DNA of 64,000 bases from Mastigias papua (lineage: Eukaryota; Cnidaria; Scyphozoa; Rhizostomeae; Mastigiidae): NCBI GenBank assembly GCA_964019165.1, contig OZ025272.1, positions 6,218,993 through 6,282,992 on the forward strand. The letters are read 5' to 3'. Positions within the stretch are counted from its first letter, which is position 1, and every line of letters starts with the position of its first letter. The position numbers and the translations under genes were made by a program. Below the pieces are notes generated by a model. The model did not search any database, had not been told where the DNA came from, and worked only from the letters and a program-made list of their open reading frames with translations. This document shows positions 48,033 to 59,145 of this stretch, in pieces.

Positions 48033-49661
48033 CTATGCGAGCATGGCTTTTAGCTTCACTTTAAAAGTTGCAAAGGTATGAGCTGTTCTACAGTCATTAG
48101 GCAGTGAGTTCCAAATCGTAGCCCCCCTGTATGCAAAGCTGTTTTGCCCAAATTTCATTTTCATTCTTGGGGGCCTGAGATTTAAATTGGAATTTCGAAG
48201 CATTCTGTTCGTCACTGCAGATTTTCTATAGAAAAGACTGGACAAGTAGGCAGGCGCTTGGCTATTTATAGCTTTATAAACCATGTCCGCAGACTCTTGA
48301 CGAATCATTTCAGCTATACTAGGCAATCTTAATCGTCTCAGGATCGGTTTAGCAGGTGCATCATACGGACTACCCGTTATAATTCTTATGGCTCTGTTTT
48401 GTAACTTTTCTAGAGTACAGCGGGTAGTGACTCCACATGCTCCCCAAACAGAGCAGTAGAACCTAAAGTGAGGTTCCACAAGCCCCTGATATAGCATCTT
48501 TAGCGTATGCTTAGGGAGGAATTTTTTGGAATGTCTAATCACTGCTATAGCCCGAGTCACTTTCGATGCAACTGCTTTAATATGGTTTTTCCATTTAAGC
48601 TTATTATCGATGTGAACCCCTAGATACTTGACAGAACGCTTTTGCTCAATATGTTCCCCCGATATCACAAAATTTGCTTTTAAAGGTTCTGCAGTAATTT
48701 TATCATTTATAGAGTGTCTAGTGCCTATGAGCATTGATGTTATTTTAGCTACATTTAAAGATAACTTATAACCGTGAAGCCATACCTTAAGATTTTCCAA
48801 TTCAGCGTTCATGGTACTGGTTATGTCTTTGACATCCTCTGCAGAATGTGCAAGACTAGTATCGTCCGCATATATTGTAACCTTAGAGCAATTCAATGCG
48901 CATGGCAAATCATTAATATAAAGAAGGAATAGGAGAGGGCCAAGGCATGATCCTTGAGGGACTCCACAGGTTATATTTTCAAAATTAGATGTTATTCCAT
49001 TGACTCTACAGCACTGCCGCCTATTCCCTATATAGGATGAGAACCATTTGTGTTCAGTATTCTTAATTCCATAGTGGCTGAGTTTTTCGAGTAGGATATC
49101 GTGGTCAACCGTGTCAAACGCCTTCTTCAGGTCCACAAAAACTATCCCCGTGCACTTTCTTTGATCGAGATGAAAATGCCAATCATTAGTATTAGATAAT
49201 AGGCACGTGACCACCGAATGAAGCGATCGAAAGCCAGATTGTTGCCTGTAGATAAATTTTTTTTTATCGAGGTAGTCATATAACTGTTTATTTACAATAT
49301 TTTCAAAAAGACGTGCTAGGACTGGCAATACGGAGATTGGTCTATAATTAGATCTTTCTTCCTTGGAGCCTTCTTTATAAATTGGTGCTACCCTAGCAGT
49401 TTTCCAGCTGTCCGGAAAAATTCCACTTTGTAGTGAAAAATTAAACAAATATGCAAGGGGTCTAGCAATAACTGGTAAAGCAAGCTTAACGAAGAAACTT
49501 GAAATATCATCTAATCCAGATCCAAAAGCGGATTTTATATAGGTACTTGCCAGTAGCATTAAGTTATTCTGTTCGGTAGCAAGGCAATTGTAATTGCAAA
49601 GAAAATTGGGCACTCTTATCAGCAAGTTGGCAATAAAAATTAGTAGAACATGAAAACACAT
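48033..49661 (-). CDS. CR1/L2-like LINE ORF2 fragment with intact reverse transcriptase (542 aa)
   Basis: One uninterrupted frame with all polymerase blocks: FPDSWKTARVAPIYKEG, SNYRPISVLPVLARLFE, QSGFRSLHS, VFVDLKKAFDTVDHD, CGVPQGSCLGPLLFLLYIND, the catalytic IYADDTSLAHS, VKYLGVHIDNKLKWKNH, then the C-terminal HFRFYCSVWG, LQNRAIRII and FAYRGATIWNSLP. The reaction is RNA-templated DNA synthesis during target-primed reverse transcription. The AP endonuclease and ORF1 are missing and the first codons (an odd hydrophobic lead) are probably flanking sequence, so the copy is 5'-truncated although its polymerase is open. It is the youngest-looking LINE in the window besides the one at 57.7 kb. Confidence 0.9.
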   Translation of the reverse strand: MCFHVLLIFIANLLIRVPNFLCNYNCLATEQNNLMLLASTYIKSAFGSGLDDISSFFVKLALPVIARPLAYLFNFSLQSGIFPDSWKTARVAPIYKEGSKEERSNYRPISVLPVLARLFENIVNKQLYDYLDKKKFIYRQQSGFRSLHSVVTCLLSNTNDWHFHLDQRKCTGIVFVDLKKAFDTVDHDILLEKLSHYGIKNTEHKWFSSYIGNRRQCCRVNGITSNFENITCGVPQGSCLGPLLFLLYINDLPCALNCSKVTIYADDTSLAHSAEDVKDITSTMNAELENLKVWLHGYKLSLNVAKITSMLIGTRHSINDKITAEPLKANFVISGEHIEQKRSVKYLGVHIDNKLKWKNHIKAVASKVTRAIAVIRHSKKFLPKHTLKMLYQGLVEPHFRFYCSVWGACGVTTRCTLEKLQNRAIRIITGSPYDAPAKPILRRLRLPSIAEMIRQESADMVYKAINSQAPAYLSSLFYRKSAVTNRMLRNSNLNLRPPRMKMKFGQNSFAYRGATIWNSLPNDCRTAHTFATFKVKLKAMLA

Positions 49662-51784
<2,123 letters not shown>

Positions 51785-52320
51785 ATGTCATTTAATCTGT
51801 GTCCTAAGCATCTTGGATCAAAAAACGGCATAATGATTGTTTTCCAGAATGTTAATGGGCTTCATAGCCATTGCTATGAAGCTCAAACTATGTTGGGTGG
51901 CTTACGTATACATAACCTGACTCTAATTGAGACTAAACATGTTGGTTTGTGCCCCAAAGAGCTAGCTCGTATACCTGATTACGAAGAAGTATGCCATGAC
52001 AGATCCTATTATGGGGGAGGGTCTCAATTTATGTCAGAGATTTCAATAAGCTCAGATATTGAACTAATATCATTGTTAAGGGAATTGCGCTCATGTACAT
52101 TGACACTGAGCCCACCAAGAGCAACTCCCTTGCTGTTCTTGCTTGTTACAAACCACCAAGCGACCTTGTAGATGCATTTAATAGGCTTGAAAGTGCAATC
52201 TCTTTGAATGACAGGGAAAATAAAGAATTGCTTCTTCTGGGTGACACCAATTGTGATCATTCTCATAAAGCAGCAGGCCTAATGCTGAGCATAAATTCAT
52301 TTATAAACATCTTTACTGTT
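51785..52320 (+). pseudogene. LINE AP-endonuclease fragment
   Basis: The frame 51785-52171 starts the endonuclease (NVNGLHSH, LIETKHVG) and after a frame change the frame 52093-52455 continues it (YIDTEPTKSNSLAVLACYKPPS, ELLLLGDTNCDH). A shifted GGGSQF segment lies between. The GDTNCDH block carries the catalytic D-x-N of the AP-endonuclease fold. It stops soon afterwards without a reverse transcriptase. It is similar in type to the endonuclease fragment at 5.0-5.4 kb. Confidence 0.8.
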
Positions 52321-52639
52321 GGTATAATTATACTAATTAAAACCATCATATTAGGTAATACTAAAATAGGTAATCCTGTTAATTTACATAAAACAGAACA
52401 AAGTAAAGCAAGTATAGTATTTGCAAAAGTTACACGTGCAATGAAATCATTCTAGGATGTGAGTTTTTGTTTGAATATTGCTAACATCTGTGTAGATTTT
52501 ATTTCATCACTGAGATTTTGATTATGTGATTTTACTATTCAAGATTCCAGAGTATACTTGCATTAAACTTCAATGAGTTTTATACTAAATCTCTGTGATC
52601 TGCCATGTGGAAGCTCACAGAGTAGCTTAACTCTAAAGT
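52321..52639. other. No recognisable feature
   Basis: AT-rich sequence between a plus-strand LINE endonuclease fragment and a minus-strand LINE relic. Confidence 0.5.
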
Positions 52640-53690
52640 GATATTCTACCTCTTAATTGGTGAAGAAATCCAATATATGGAAGATCTAAATGGTTAATGG
52701 TCTTATATATTTCCACTATTAGCTTTTGCAAATTTCTCTTGTGAATTTTCAAATTTTCATCTTTTTGTATAAGTGCATCAAGCGCCTCTTCATTATCATT
52801 ATTGTAGATTATTCTCATAGCATGATTGGTTGTTTTGATTATTTGACATCAAGACCGTATTCAGTGATTTGGCTGTTTTTCACTGATGTACTCGATAATC
52901 CAGCTAGAGCACTGGTCTTCTGAATTACTTTACCACAAATCTCTTTGGTGTTTGAATAAAATTGAGATTACTATCACTAGTAATGGCACGAAATGTCACT
53001 TACTCATTTTCAGGGATTATTTTTGCATTCATATTTAGATAAATCTCATTGTCTACCTTTTTCCAAGACACATCATTTGAACTTTTTGCAGGGTTTGGCA
53101 ACCATCCTGTTCTGATCAAACTAAGTGAGGATTGATGTGAAGGCGTTCTCTACTTCAGAATCACTATATCCACAGATTGCCTGCTTGAATAGAATTTAGT
53201 GTAGTCCGGAAAATTACAGATGTTGCAATCCAAGCTCATACAAAATATATCATTGATAAAGATATTAAAAACCAGGGGTCCAGGTACAGATCCCTGAGGA
53301 GCATCACTTTTTAATTTACCTTGTTTGTGCTTAGACATGTCCTAACTTTGACTCCTTGAATGCGGTTATTTAAGTAATTTAGCAAAAATTTATGACTGCT
53401 TCTTTCAAATCCATAGGTCTCCAACTTTGCAGTCTATAGGTCGTGTAGAATCCATATGCAAGCCTTAGAAACATGTAATAGTATTGTGTCAACAGCACCT
53501 CTAGAATCTAAGCATTGCTTCCAAATTTCAATGACCCGGAATTAGGCATATGGTGTACGATAGCCTTCTCGGAAACCTGATAGTAAGTTAGACAGGAGAG
53601 TGCTAAAATATGACTGCATCTGATTGCAAATTATTCTTTCAAAAATTTCTGAATCTGAAGGTAAGACACTAAAGTAGTAAGGAAATGGTC
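52640..53690 (-). pseudogene. LINE reverse transcriptase relic
   Basis: On the minus strand, from right to left: SVLPSDSEIFERIICNQM near 53660, LSNLLSGFREGY, FERSSHKFLLNYLNNRIQGV, then QGSVPGPLVFNIFINDIF in the frame 53338-53150, and a C-terminal KIHKRNLQKLIVEIYKTINHL block at 52818-52633. The catalytic motif region is not clear. Stops and frameshifts are numerous. Its right end abuts the AT-rich provirus near 53690. Confidence 0.78.
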
Positions 53691-54109
53691 ACTTCTGGGA
53701 CAGCCAAACTTTTAAGATTTACATTCACTACAGCCTCCTACATACGAATTAAGCCTCTCTTAGACCAAAACCACCAAAATCACAATTACATAACAACATT
53801 TCACATCATCTCAGCCTCCAATCACAATTTAAAACCTCTCGTAACCCATAAACTGATTGCGATTTTTAAAAATCTCTTCATATCATGATGTTTAGTCTGA
53901 CCCAACTTAAGTTTATCATCATCTCGGTCTCTAATCACACATCAAAACGTTTTAACAATAAAAAAAATTAACAACGACTAAAAATACACTCATCTACAAT
54001 TAATTATTTTTTATATTAGAGTTTTATTTTTACTAAGATATAGCGAGTGAAGAAATACAACACAACATACAAAGTACAAGAAATCATAACAAGTTCATAA
54101 CATAAAAAA
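53691..54109. other. Left flank of the provirus; candidate terminal or regulatory region
   Basis: There is no gene. Two related segments about 110 bp apart share catcatctc, aatcaca and aaaac blocks (near 53803 and 53914), and a weaker third piece lies near 53748. Polinton-type elements carry long terminal inverted repeats at such a position, but the matching right end would lie outside the window. Confidence 0.35.
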
Positions 54110-54754
54110 ATGAGACACCTTCCATTTTCAGAATTAGCAACAAATGTTGTCTTCAAAATTATCGATAAAGAAATTACAAAAAATAATAAATATGTAGAAT
54201 CATTATTACTATTTCTCCAATCAGAATCATTTGATGAAATTATAAAAACATATGCAACTAGCTATTTGAAACAAAAAATAATTAACAATACTGTAGAAGG
54301 AGATGAATATATTTTATCAAAGGGTAAAGATGGAAAGAAGTTTATTAAAGTAATGTATTTGAAAACTGATAGTAATCTATATTCTGGATATCCAGAAGAA
54401 GCAGATTTTGAAAATGCAGAAGATAATTTAGCTCAAGCAGTAAAATTTGAAGATGGAGTTAAGAAAAATAGAACATATCTGATAAAAGAGATTATCTATT
54501 TTAATACAAAATATGGTGAAAGTGCATCAGCAAAACTTAAAGATGAAGAAACATTAGAAACGGTATTCGTCTATCTACCAAAATCAATTATGAGAGATAT
54601 TAAAGTTAATAGAAAACTTAATAAAAATTACTATAATGAAAAACTAACATTTAATGGAATCAAATATCAAGATAATTTTAAAAGATATCAATATAAATAT
54701 TCATTCTCATTAATGAAAGCATATAAATATGAGGAGGACGAGGAGGAATCATAA
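54110..54754 (+). CDS. Unrecognised proviral protein, 214 aa
   Basis: An intact frame with an ATG after an A-rich leader. I do not recognise the family. The chain is lysine- and glutamate-rich. The N-terminal 60 residues look helical (VVFKIIDKEITKNNKYVES). The middle has a strand-rich run (KFIKVMYLKT, TYLIKEIIYFNTKYGESAS, TVFVYLPKSIMRDI). The last residues are very acidic (YEEDEEES). The strand-rich centre plus acidic tail would suit a single-stranded DNA-binding OB-fold protein, but this is inference only. It is first in a plus-strand series, 66-99 bp before the next gene. Unlike its neighbours it carries no visible lesion. Confidence 0.7.
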   Translation: MRHLPFSELATNVVFKIIDKEITKNNKYVESLLLFLQSESFDEIIKTYATSYLKQKIINNTVEGDEYILSKGKDGKKFIKVMYLKTDSNLYSGYPEEADFENAEDNLAQAVKFEDGVKKNRTYLIKEIIYFNTKYGESASAKLKDEETLETVFVYLPKSIMRDIKVNRKLNKNYYNEKLTFNGIKYQDNFKRYQYKYSFSLMKAYKYEEDEEES

Positions 54755-54853
54755 ATCATAAAAAAATCATAAAAAATCATAAACAATAAATAATGAATAT
54801 TTATTTTTTAGAAATTTAATTTGAAATGTATTTATATCACATATTTTATCACA

Positions 54854-55639
54854 ATGAGTTCAACCTACCAATTACACGGATTAAATCTTAGCGAAAATCA
54901 AAAAGCTAATTTAGCTAAAGCATATCAAAATAAAACGGAATACACTTTGCGGTTATCAAATAGTCAATTGCAAGGTGAAGATGAAACTCCGTTAACTAAA
55001 TCACAAATTAAAAAGATTCAAAAAGCACTACTACAGAAAAATGGTGTTGAAATTAAAATTTCTAGAACGCAGGCAATGAAAGGGGAAAGTATATTTTCAT
55101 CATTAGCAGGTTTAGCTACAAAAGCTCTCCCAACAGTAGCAAAAGCAGCATCACATATTTTACCAGGTCTTGCACAAGGTGTACCATCAGCATTAGCATC
55201 TCTTGGTATTGATAAATTATTTGGTGGAAGTATTTATCTTGAACCAGAAAATTTACCATATATTAAACCATATCTTAATCAATTTACACCAGAATAATTG
55301 AACGCAATTCATGATGCATCACAATCTGGTCGTGGATTACAAATTGATCTATCTCCAGAACAACAAACAGGTAGATTTCTAGGAGCACTGCTAGGAGCAA
55401 TCGGTATACCATTGGTTGTAAAAGCATTAACTGGAGGTAGTCTTTATGGTGAAGGTCTACAAATTAGATGTGGTGGTGGAGCACAGAAAAGAAAAGGTCT
55501 TCGTATCTTAACACTACAATCAACACAAGAACATTTTGAAAGACAAATTATGCTTGCAAATAATAAAAAAGGAAAAGGACTACTTCTAGGGAAAAACAGT
55601 CCATTCAAAGATGTACCATTACTAAGCCCACTTTTATAA
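54854..55639 (+). pseudogene. Glycine-rich minor virion protein, broken by an in-frame stop
   Basis: The first frame starts at the ATG at 54854 (MSSTYQLHGLNLSENQ) and ends at TAA 55295-55297. The same frame continues open to 55639, so a single nonsense change divides one gene. Part 1 has an N-terminal region rich in Q/K (LTKSQIKKIQKALLQK) and a hydrophobic, Ala/Gly-rich middle (LAGLATKALPTVAKAA). Part 2 has GRGLQIDLSPEQQTG, LGALLGAIGIPLVVKAL and repeated GxGL segments (GEGLQIRCGGG, GKGLLLGK). Small Gly-rich proteins with such GxGL tails occur beside the protease in Polinton/adintovirus elements and are regarded as virion core or minor capsid proteins. Role here is inferred from that. Confidence 0.72.
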
Positions 55640-55662
55640 ATAAACCATTATCCACAACAGAA

Positions 55663-56043
55663 TTGTATGAATGGGCAAAATTTTTTAAGATACCTTTAAC
55701 AGTATGTGCAAGAGATAAAATACCAAATAAAAAAGGATTCTATATAATTAATTTAGATGATTCATATTCATCAGGTACGCATTGGGTAGCCATGTTAAAT
55801 AAAGATAATATATATTATTTCGATTCATTTGGTCTACCCCCACCAATAGAAGTAGCAGATCTCAAAAAAGAATGTATATTTAATACTAGTCAATATCAAG
55901 CAAAAAATAGTGTACTATGTGGATATTATTGCCTATATTTCTTAAATAAAATAAAAAATACGTCATTTGAAAAAATATTAGAATCTTTAAATTTGTTATG
56001 TACAAATAATAATGAATATATTATAGAAAATTATTTTTTATAA
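55663..56043 (+). pseudogene. Adenain-like maturation cysteine protease
   Basis: The frame contains a full catalytic set in adenovirus-protease order, numbered from the residue coded at 55663: His40 in GTHWVAM, Asp54 in YYFDSFG, Gln77/Gln79 in NTSQYQ, and Cys86 in LCGYYCLYFL. Such enzymes cleave capsid precursors during virion maturation and are hallmark genes of adenoviruses, Polintons and adintoviruses. The coding frame is open upstream to 55567, but there is no ATG: the recognisable part begins around a TTG at 55663, just after the stop of the preceding gene at 55639. Either the start codon is mutated or it was lost by a frameshift. Marked as a pseudogene for that reason, though all catalytic residues are present. 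Confidence 0.88.
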
Positions 56044-56067
56044 ATACATATATACTACATATATACA

Positions 56068-56400
56068 ATGGGTGTCTTTGACGGTTTTTCACTAATCTTA
56101 ATTAAGCACGGAAATAGTTTAAAATATGAAAATGGAAAATATGATGTAAACGATACATATATTACATCACATATAAAAGCAACATTTCCTGATTTATATA
56201 TTGATGAATATCTTAAGCTATACGCAGAATGTGTTTATAACATTGATCGAGTAAATGATCAAGAAGTAATACATACTTCAAATAGAGTATCAAAATTATT
56301 AGATAAAACATTATCAGAATTAAATGCTGAACAAACAACAGCTGCACATCAACCATTATTATGTACTACAGCACAAAGACATAAAAAAGATATCATTTAA
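56068..56400 (+). CDS. Fibre-like protein 1, N-terminal part (110 aa)
   Basis: Starts MGVFDGFSLILIKHGN. The first six residues and the AT-rich leader before the ATG match those of the second fibre gene at 57024. The rest of the chain (YNIDRVNDQEVIHTSNRV, LSELNAEQTTAAHQP) is not recognised. It ends at 56400 after an A-run (56383-56388). The next frame becomes open just downstream, so a frameshift in the A-run may have separated this N-terminus from the head domain that follows. Confidence 0.6.
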   Translation: MGVFDGFSLILIKHGNSLKYENGKYDVNDTYITSHIKATFPDLYIDEYLKLYAECVYNIDRVNDQEVIHTSNRVSKLLDKTLSELNAEQTTAAHQPLLCTTAQRHKKDII

Positions 56401-56978
56401 CATTTTCAAAAACAAGATCAGATAGAATGATTTCAAATATTGATCTTAATCCTGCAGCAGGTCAACCGGATATAGTACATGTATTTATAGTATATAAACT
56501 AAAATCATATGACGCTGCTTACTGGTTATGTAATGGATTATTCGGGCATGACGATGCAGGATATGACAAATTTGTTGCATTTGGACAAAATTCAGGAGAT
56601 CTAGCTATATCAGGCACTGCAGGTAATTTTATAGTTATTGGTGCTGCAGCACATAATGGTGTAATTCCAATAGTTAATTATCCAACAGGAGCTAATGCAG
56701 GAGAATTAAATCAATGGGTTGTTTTATCAGTTCATTGGGATGTACATAACACTCCACTAACTAATAAATCATCTGTATGGTGTAATGGAGTTAAATTAAC
56801 TGATTTTACATCGAGAAGTTCAACTGGTTCAACACAAATGACATTTGGCGATTTAAATCCAAATGGTACTGCTCCATTAGATGGTGATATTTCATTCTTT
56901 GGATTATATAAAGGTTTTACTTTAGATTCAGATTTGATAAAACTCCATCACTTAGTATTATTAAATCGTTATAAATAA
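56385..56978 (+). pseudogene. Fibre-like protein 1, lectin-like head domain
   Basis: The frame is open from 56385 with an internal ATG at 56427 and 183 residues from there. It reads as a beta-rich, concanavalin/laminin-G-like domain: QPDIVHVFIVYKLKS, LFGHDDAGYDKFVAF, LNQWVVLSVHWDV, SSVWCNGVKL, DISFFGLYKGFTLDSD. A similar start (KPDICIFIVFKIENF) is seen in the head of the second fibre gene near 59880, so the two are paralogues. A receptor-binding or attachment role is inferred from position and fold type. Lack of its own ATG context suggests it was once joined to 56068-56400. Confidence 0.65.
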
Positions 56979-57023
56979 AAAAAACAATTATATATATATA
57001 TATACATATATACTTATATCAAC

Positions 57024-57663
57024 ATGGGTGTTTTTGATGGTCATCTTACTACAGATTCAATTAATTTAAAACCAATAAATGATGAAATATCAAAATTAAA
57101 AATAAAGACAAGTGTCATTGAAGAAGTATTAACAAAAATTCCTTTCAACGCACAAGGAGAAATCACAAAAGATCTAGATTTAAAAGATTTTAAAATATTA
57201 AATGTAAAGGAAGATACACAGAACAAAAGTGCTGTTAATTATCTACAAATGAAAAACTTTACCACAAATATGCAATATGAAGTTAATATGAATAATAATA
57301 AAATTACTAATTTACAAAATCCAGTATCAAATCAAGATGCAGTAACAAAACAATATGTTGATAATCATCCATCGAATATATTAAATTATATTAAAAAAGA
57401 TCCAGCAACAGGTGCATATCGTGGTACAGTTTTATTAGATTCTGATAACAAATTAGCTTGTAATTTATCAACTAATTTTACAACAGATACATACGGTGTC
57501 ATACATATAGATCCAAAATCTTTAGTAAAACTAAATGCAGAGTTAAATCAAAATGGATCAGTAATAGTAGATGAAAATAACAAATTAAAAGTAAATCTAA
57601 ATGACAATTTTTTAATAGATAGTAATGGTAAAATAAATTTAAAAATAACTAATGGATTAACTT
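57024..57663 (+). pseudogene. Fibre-like protein 2, tail and shaft (before the LINE)
   Basis: Starts MGVFDGHLTT, then a helical stretch (NDEISKLKIKTSVIEEVL). Next is a region of the type seen in viral and phage fibres (VNMNNNKITNLQNP followed by DAVTKQYVDN), then short shaft-like repeats of 15-20 residues with alternating hydrophobic residues and N/D-G turns (LKVNLNDNFLIDSNGKINL). This resembles the beta-structured shaft of adenovirus fibres. The gene is interrupted after about residue 214 by a LINE and resumes at about 59150. Confidence 0.75.
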
Positions 57664-58976
57664 ATGATAAAACAGTGATGGACAATTATCGTCCCATCTC
57701 AATCTTACCAGTTCTATCAAAGGTCTTTGAGCGAATCGTGCATAACCAACTTTATACATATCTCGAAGAAAACAACCTCCTCTCACATTGTCACTTTGGT
57801 TTTCGTCGGAAATCATCAACTGAGCATGCAGTCACGTATTTTTCCGACTTCATAAGGAACAGCATGGATAAAGGTAAACTTACAGGAGCAGTCTTCGTCG
57901 ACCTAAGAAAAGCGTTTGACACAATAGATCATGCAACATTGATAGCCAAACTGCAAATATATGGGGTGCGTGGTAAAGAACTTACATGGTTTCAAAGTTA
58001 TCTTTTTAACAGGCAACAGTTTGTATCTTTTCAAAGTACACGCTCCGAAAGACAGTCAATTAGATGTGGAGTTCCACAAGGATCTATTCTGGGACCATTG
58101 CTGTTTACAATAGTGATAAATGATATCACTGAACAGGTTAAAAAATGTAGGATTTTACTCTATGCAGATGATACTGTCATATTTACATCCGATAAAGACA
58201 GCAAAAAGATCGAGGAAATGTTAAACACTGAATTTAACAATGTTACAAGATGGTTCACAAATAACAATCTTGTTCTTAACCTGAAGAAAGCAAAGACAGA
58301 ATTTGTATTATTCGGAACACACCAAAAACTCGCTAATTCCGAGAAAGTAAGCATTTCACTGAACGGAAAGATGATCAATGAATCAGAGTTGTACGAATAT
58401 CTGGGTGTTACCATGGACAAAAATTTGACAATGAAAGTGCATCTTGAAAAGAGCTATAAGAGAGTCATGTCAAGAACAAAATTGCTTGCCCGTATTCGAA
58501 ATAACATCAGCCCATGGGTAGCAGAAACGATCTACAAAGTAATGATTTTGCCACAGATGTTGTACTGCAGCAATATCATGCTCGGTTTGTCAAATACACA
58601 CATATCACAGTTTGAAAGAATCCGGAGTCGAGCCTTAGCTATCATAAATGGAAGGAGCCAAAGAGTGAAACTACCAACTGTAAATCATGCGATAAATAAG
58701 AGATGCCTAGTTGAGGTGTTTAAATGCCAAAATGGACTGGCACCTCCACTGTTCAAAAATTATTTCAAGAAAATTCTGCATCAGAAGGAAACCCGCGGAA
58801 ATAACACCAATCTTTTGCTTCCAAAAGTTCGCACAGAAGCTGGTCGAAAGTCATTCCTGTTTCAGGGATCAAAATTATATAACAAATTACCTACTGCATT
58901 GAAACAAGAACAATCTGTTATGAATTTCAAGAGACATGTGATCAACTTGACTGTGAATTTAAAACTTAACTTTTAA
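57024..58976 (+). CDS. Open fibre/reverse-transcriptase chimera (650 codons)
   Basis: A single uninterrupted frame joins residues 1 to about 214 of the viral fibre-like protein to about 436 residues of LINE reverse transcriptase. It was created by insertion of a 5'-truncated LINE in the same strand and phase. The frame uses the viral ATG at 57024 and the LINE stop at 58976. No evidence of expression can be seen. It is listed because it is the longest open frame in the window and would be mis-annotated as one protein. Confidence 0.85.
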   Translation: MGVFDGHLTTDSINLKPINDEISKLKIKTSVIEEVLTKIPFNAQGEITKDLDLKDFKILNVKEDTQNKSAVNYLQMKNFTTNMQYEVNMNNNKITNLQNPVSNQDAVTKQYVDNHPSNILNYIKKDPATGAYRGTVLLDSDNKLACNLSTNFTTDTYGVIHIDPKSLVKLNAELNQNGSVIVDENNKLKVNLNDNFLIDSNGKINLKITNGLTYDKTVMDNYRPISILPVLSKVFERIVHNQLYTYLEENNLLSHCHFGFRRKSSTEHAVTYFSDFIRNSMDKGKLTGAVFVDLRKAFDTIDHATLIAKLQIYGVRGKELTWFQSYLFNRQQFVSFQSTRSERQSIRCGVPQGSILGPLLFTIVINDITEQVKKCRILLYADDTVIFTSDKDSKKIEEMLNTEFNNVTRWFTNNNLVLNLKKAKTEFVLFGTHQKLANSEKVSISLNGKMINESELYEYLGVTMDKNLTMKVHLEKSYKRVMSRTKLLARIRNNISPWVAETIYKVMILPQMLYCSNIMLGLSNTHISQFERIRSRALAIINGRSQRVKLPTVNHAINKRCLVEVFKCQNGLAPPLFKNYFKKILHQKETRGNNTNLLLPKVRTEAGRKSFLFQGSKLYNKLPTALKQEQSVMNFKRHVINLTVNLKLNF

Positions 58977-59109
58977 AATTATATGGACGTTCCTAATCTT
59001 GATCTTATAATTTGATATATTTTAATTTTTTTTATCTTTTAATTTTAACAGGACCTTGACTGATAGCAGCTTCTAAGTAAGCTGACCAAGTTATCCTGTA
59101 TGAATATAG

Positions 59110-59142
<33 letters not shown>

Positions 59143-59145
59143 ACT
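57664..59145 (+). mobile_element. 5'-truncated LINE with intact reverse transcriptase inserted in fibre gene 2
   Basis: It begins just before DKTVMDNYRPISILPVLSK and carries every polymerase block: HFGFRRKSSTEHAV, VFVDLRKAFDTIDHATL, CGVPQGSILGPLLFTIVIND, the catalytic LLYADDTVIFTS, YEYLGVTMDKNLTMK, and the C-terminal ISQFERIRSRALAII and SFLFQGSKLYNKLP, with a stop at 58976. The 3' untranslated region ends in an (ATT)n tail at 59112-59142. Only the part downstream of the finger domain is present, so this is a dead-on-arrival copy. A related 'ataacta...ttaac' stretch on both sides (57646 and 59142) is a possible but imperfect target duplication. Confidence 0.88.
59112..59142. repeat. (ATT)n tail of the LINE
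   Basis: About ten ATT units end the LINE and are followed by the resumed fibre reading frame. Confidence 0.9.
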
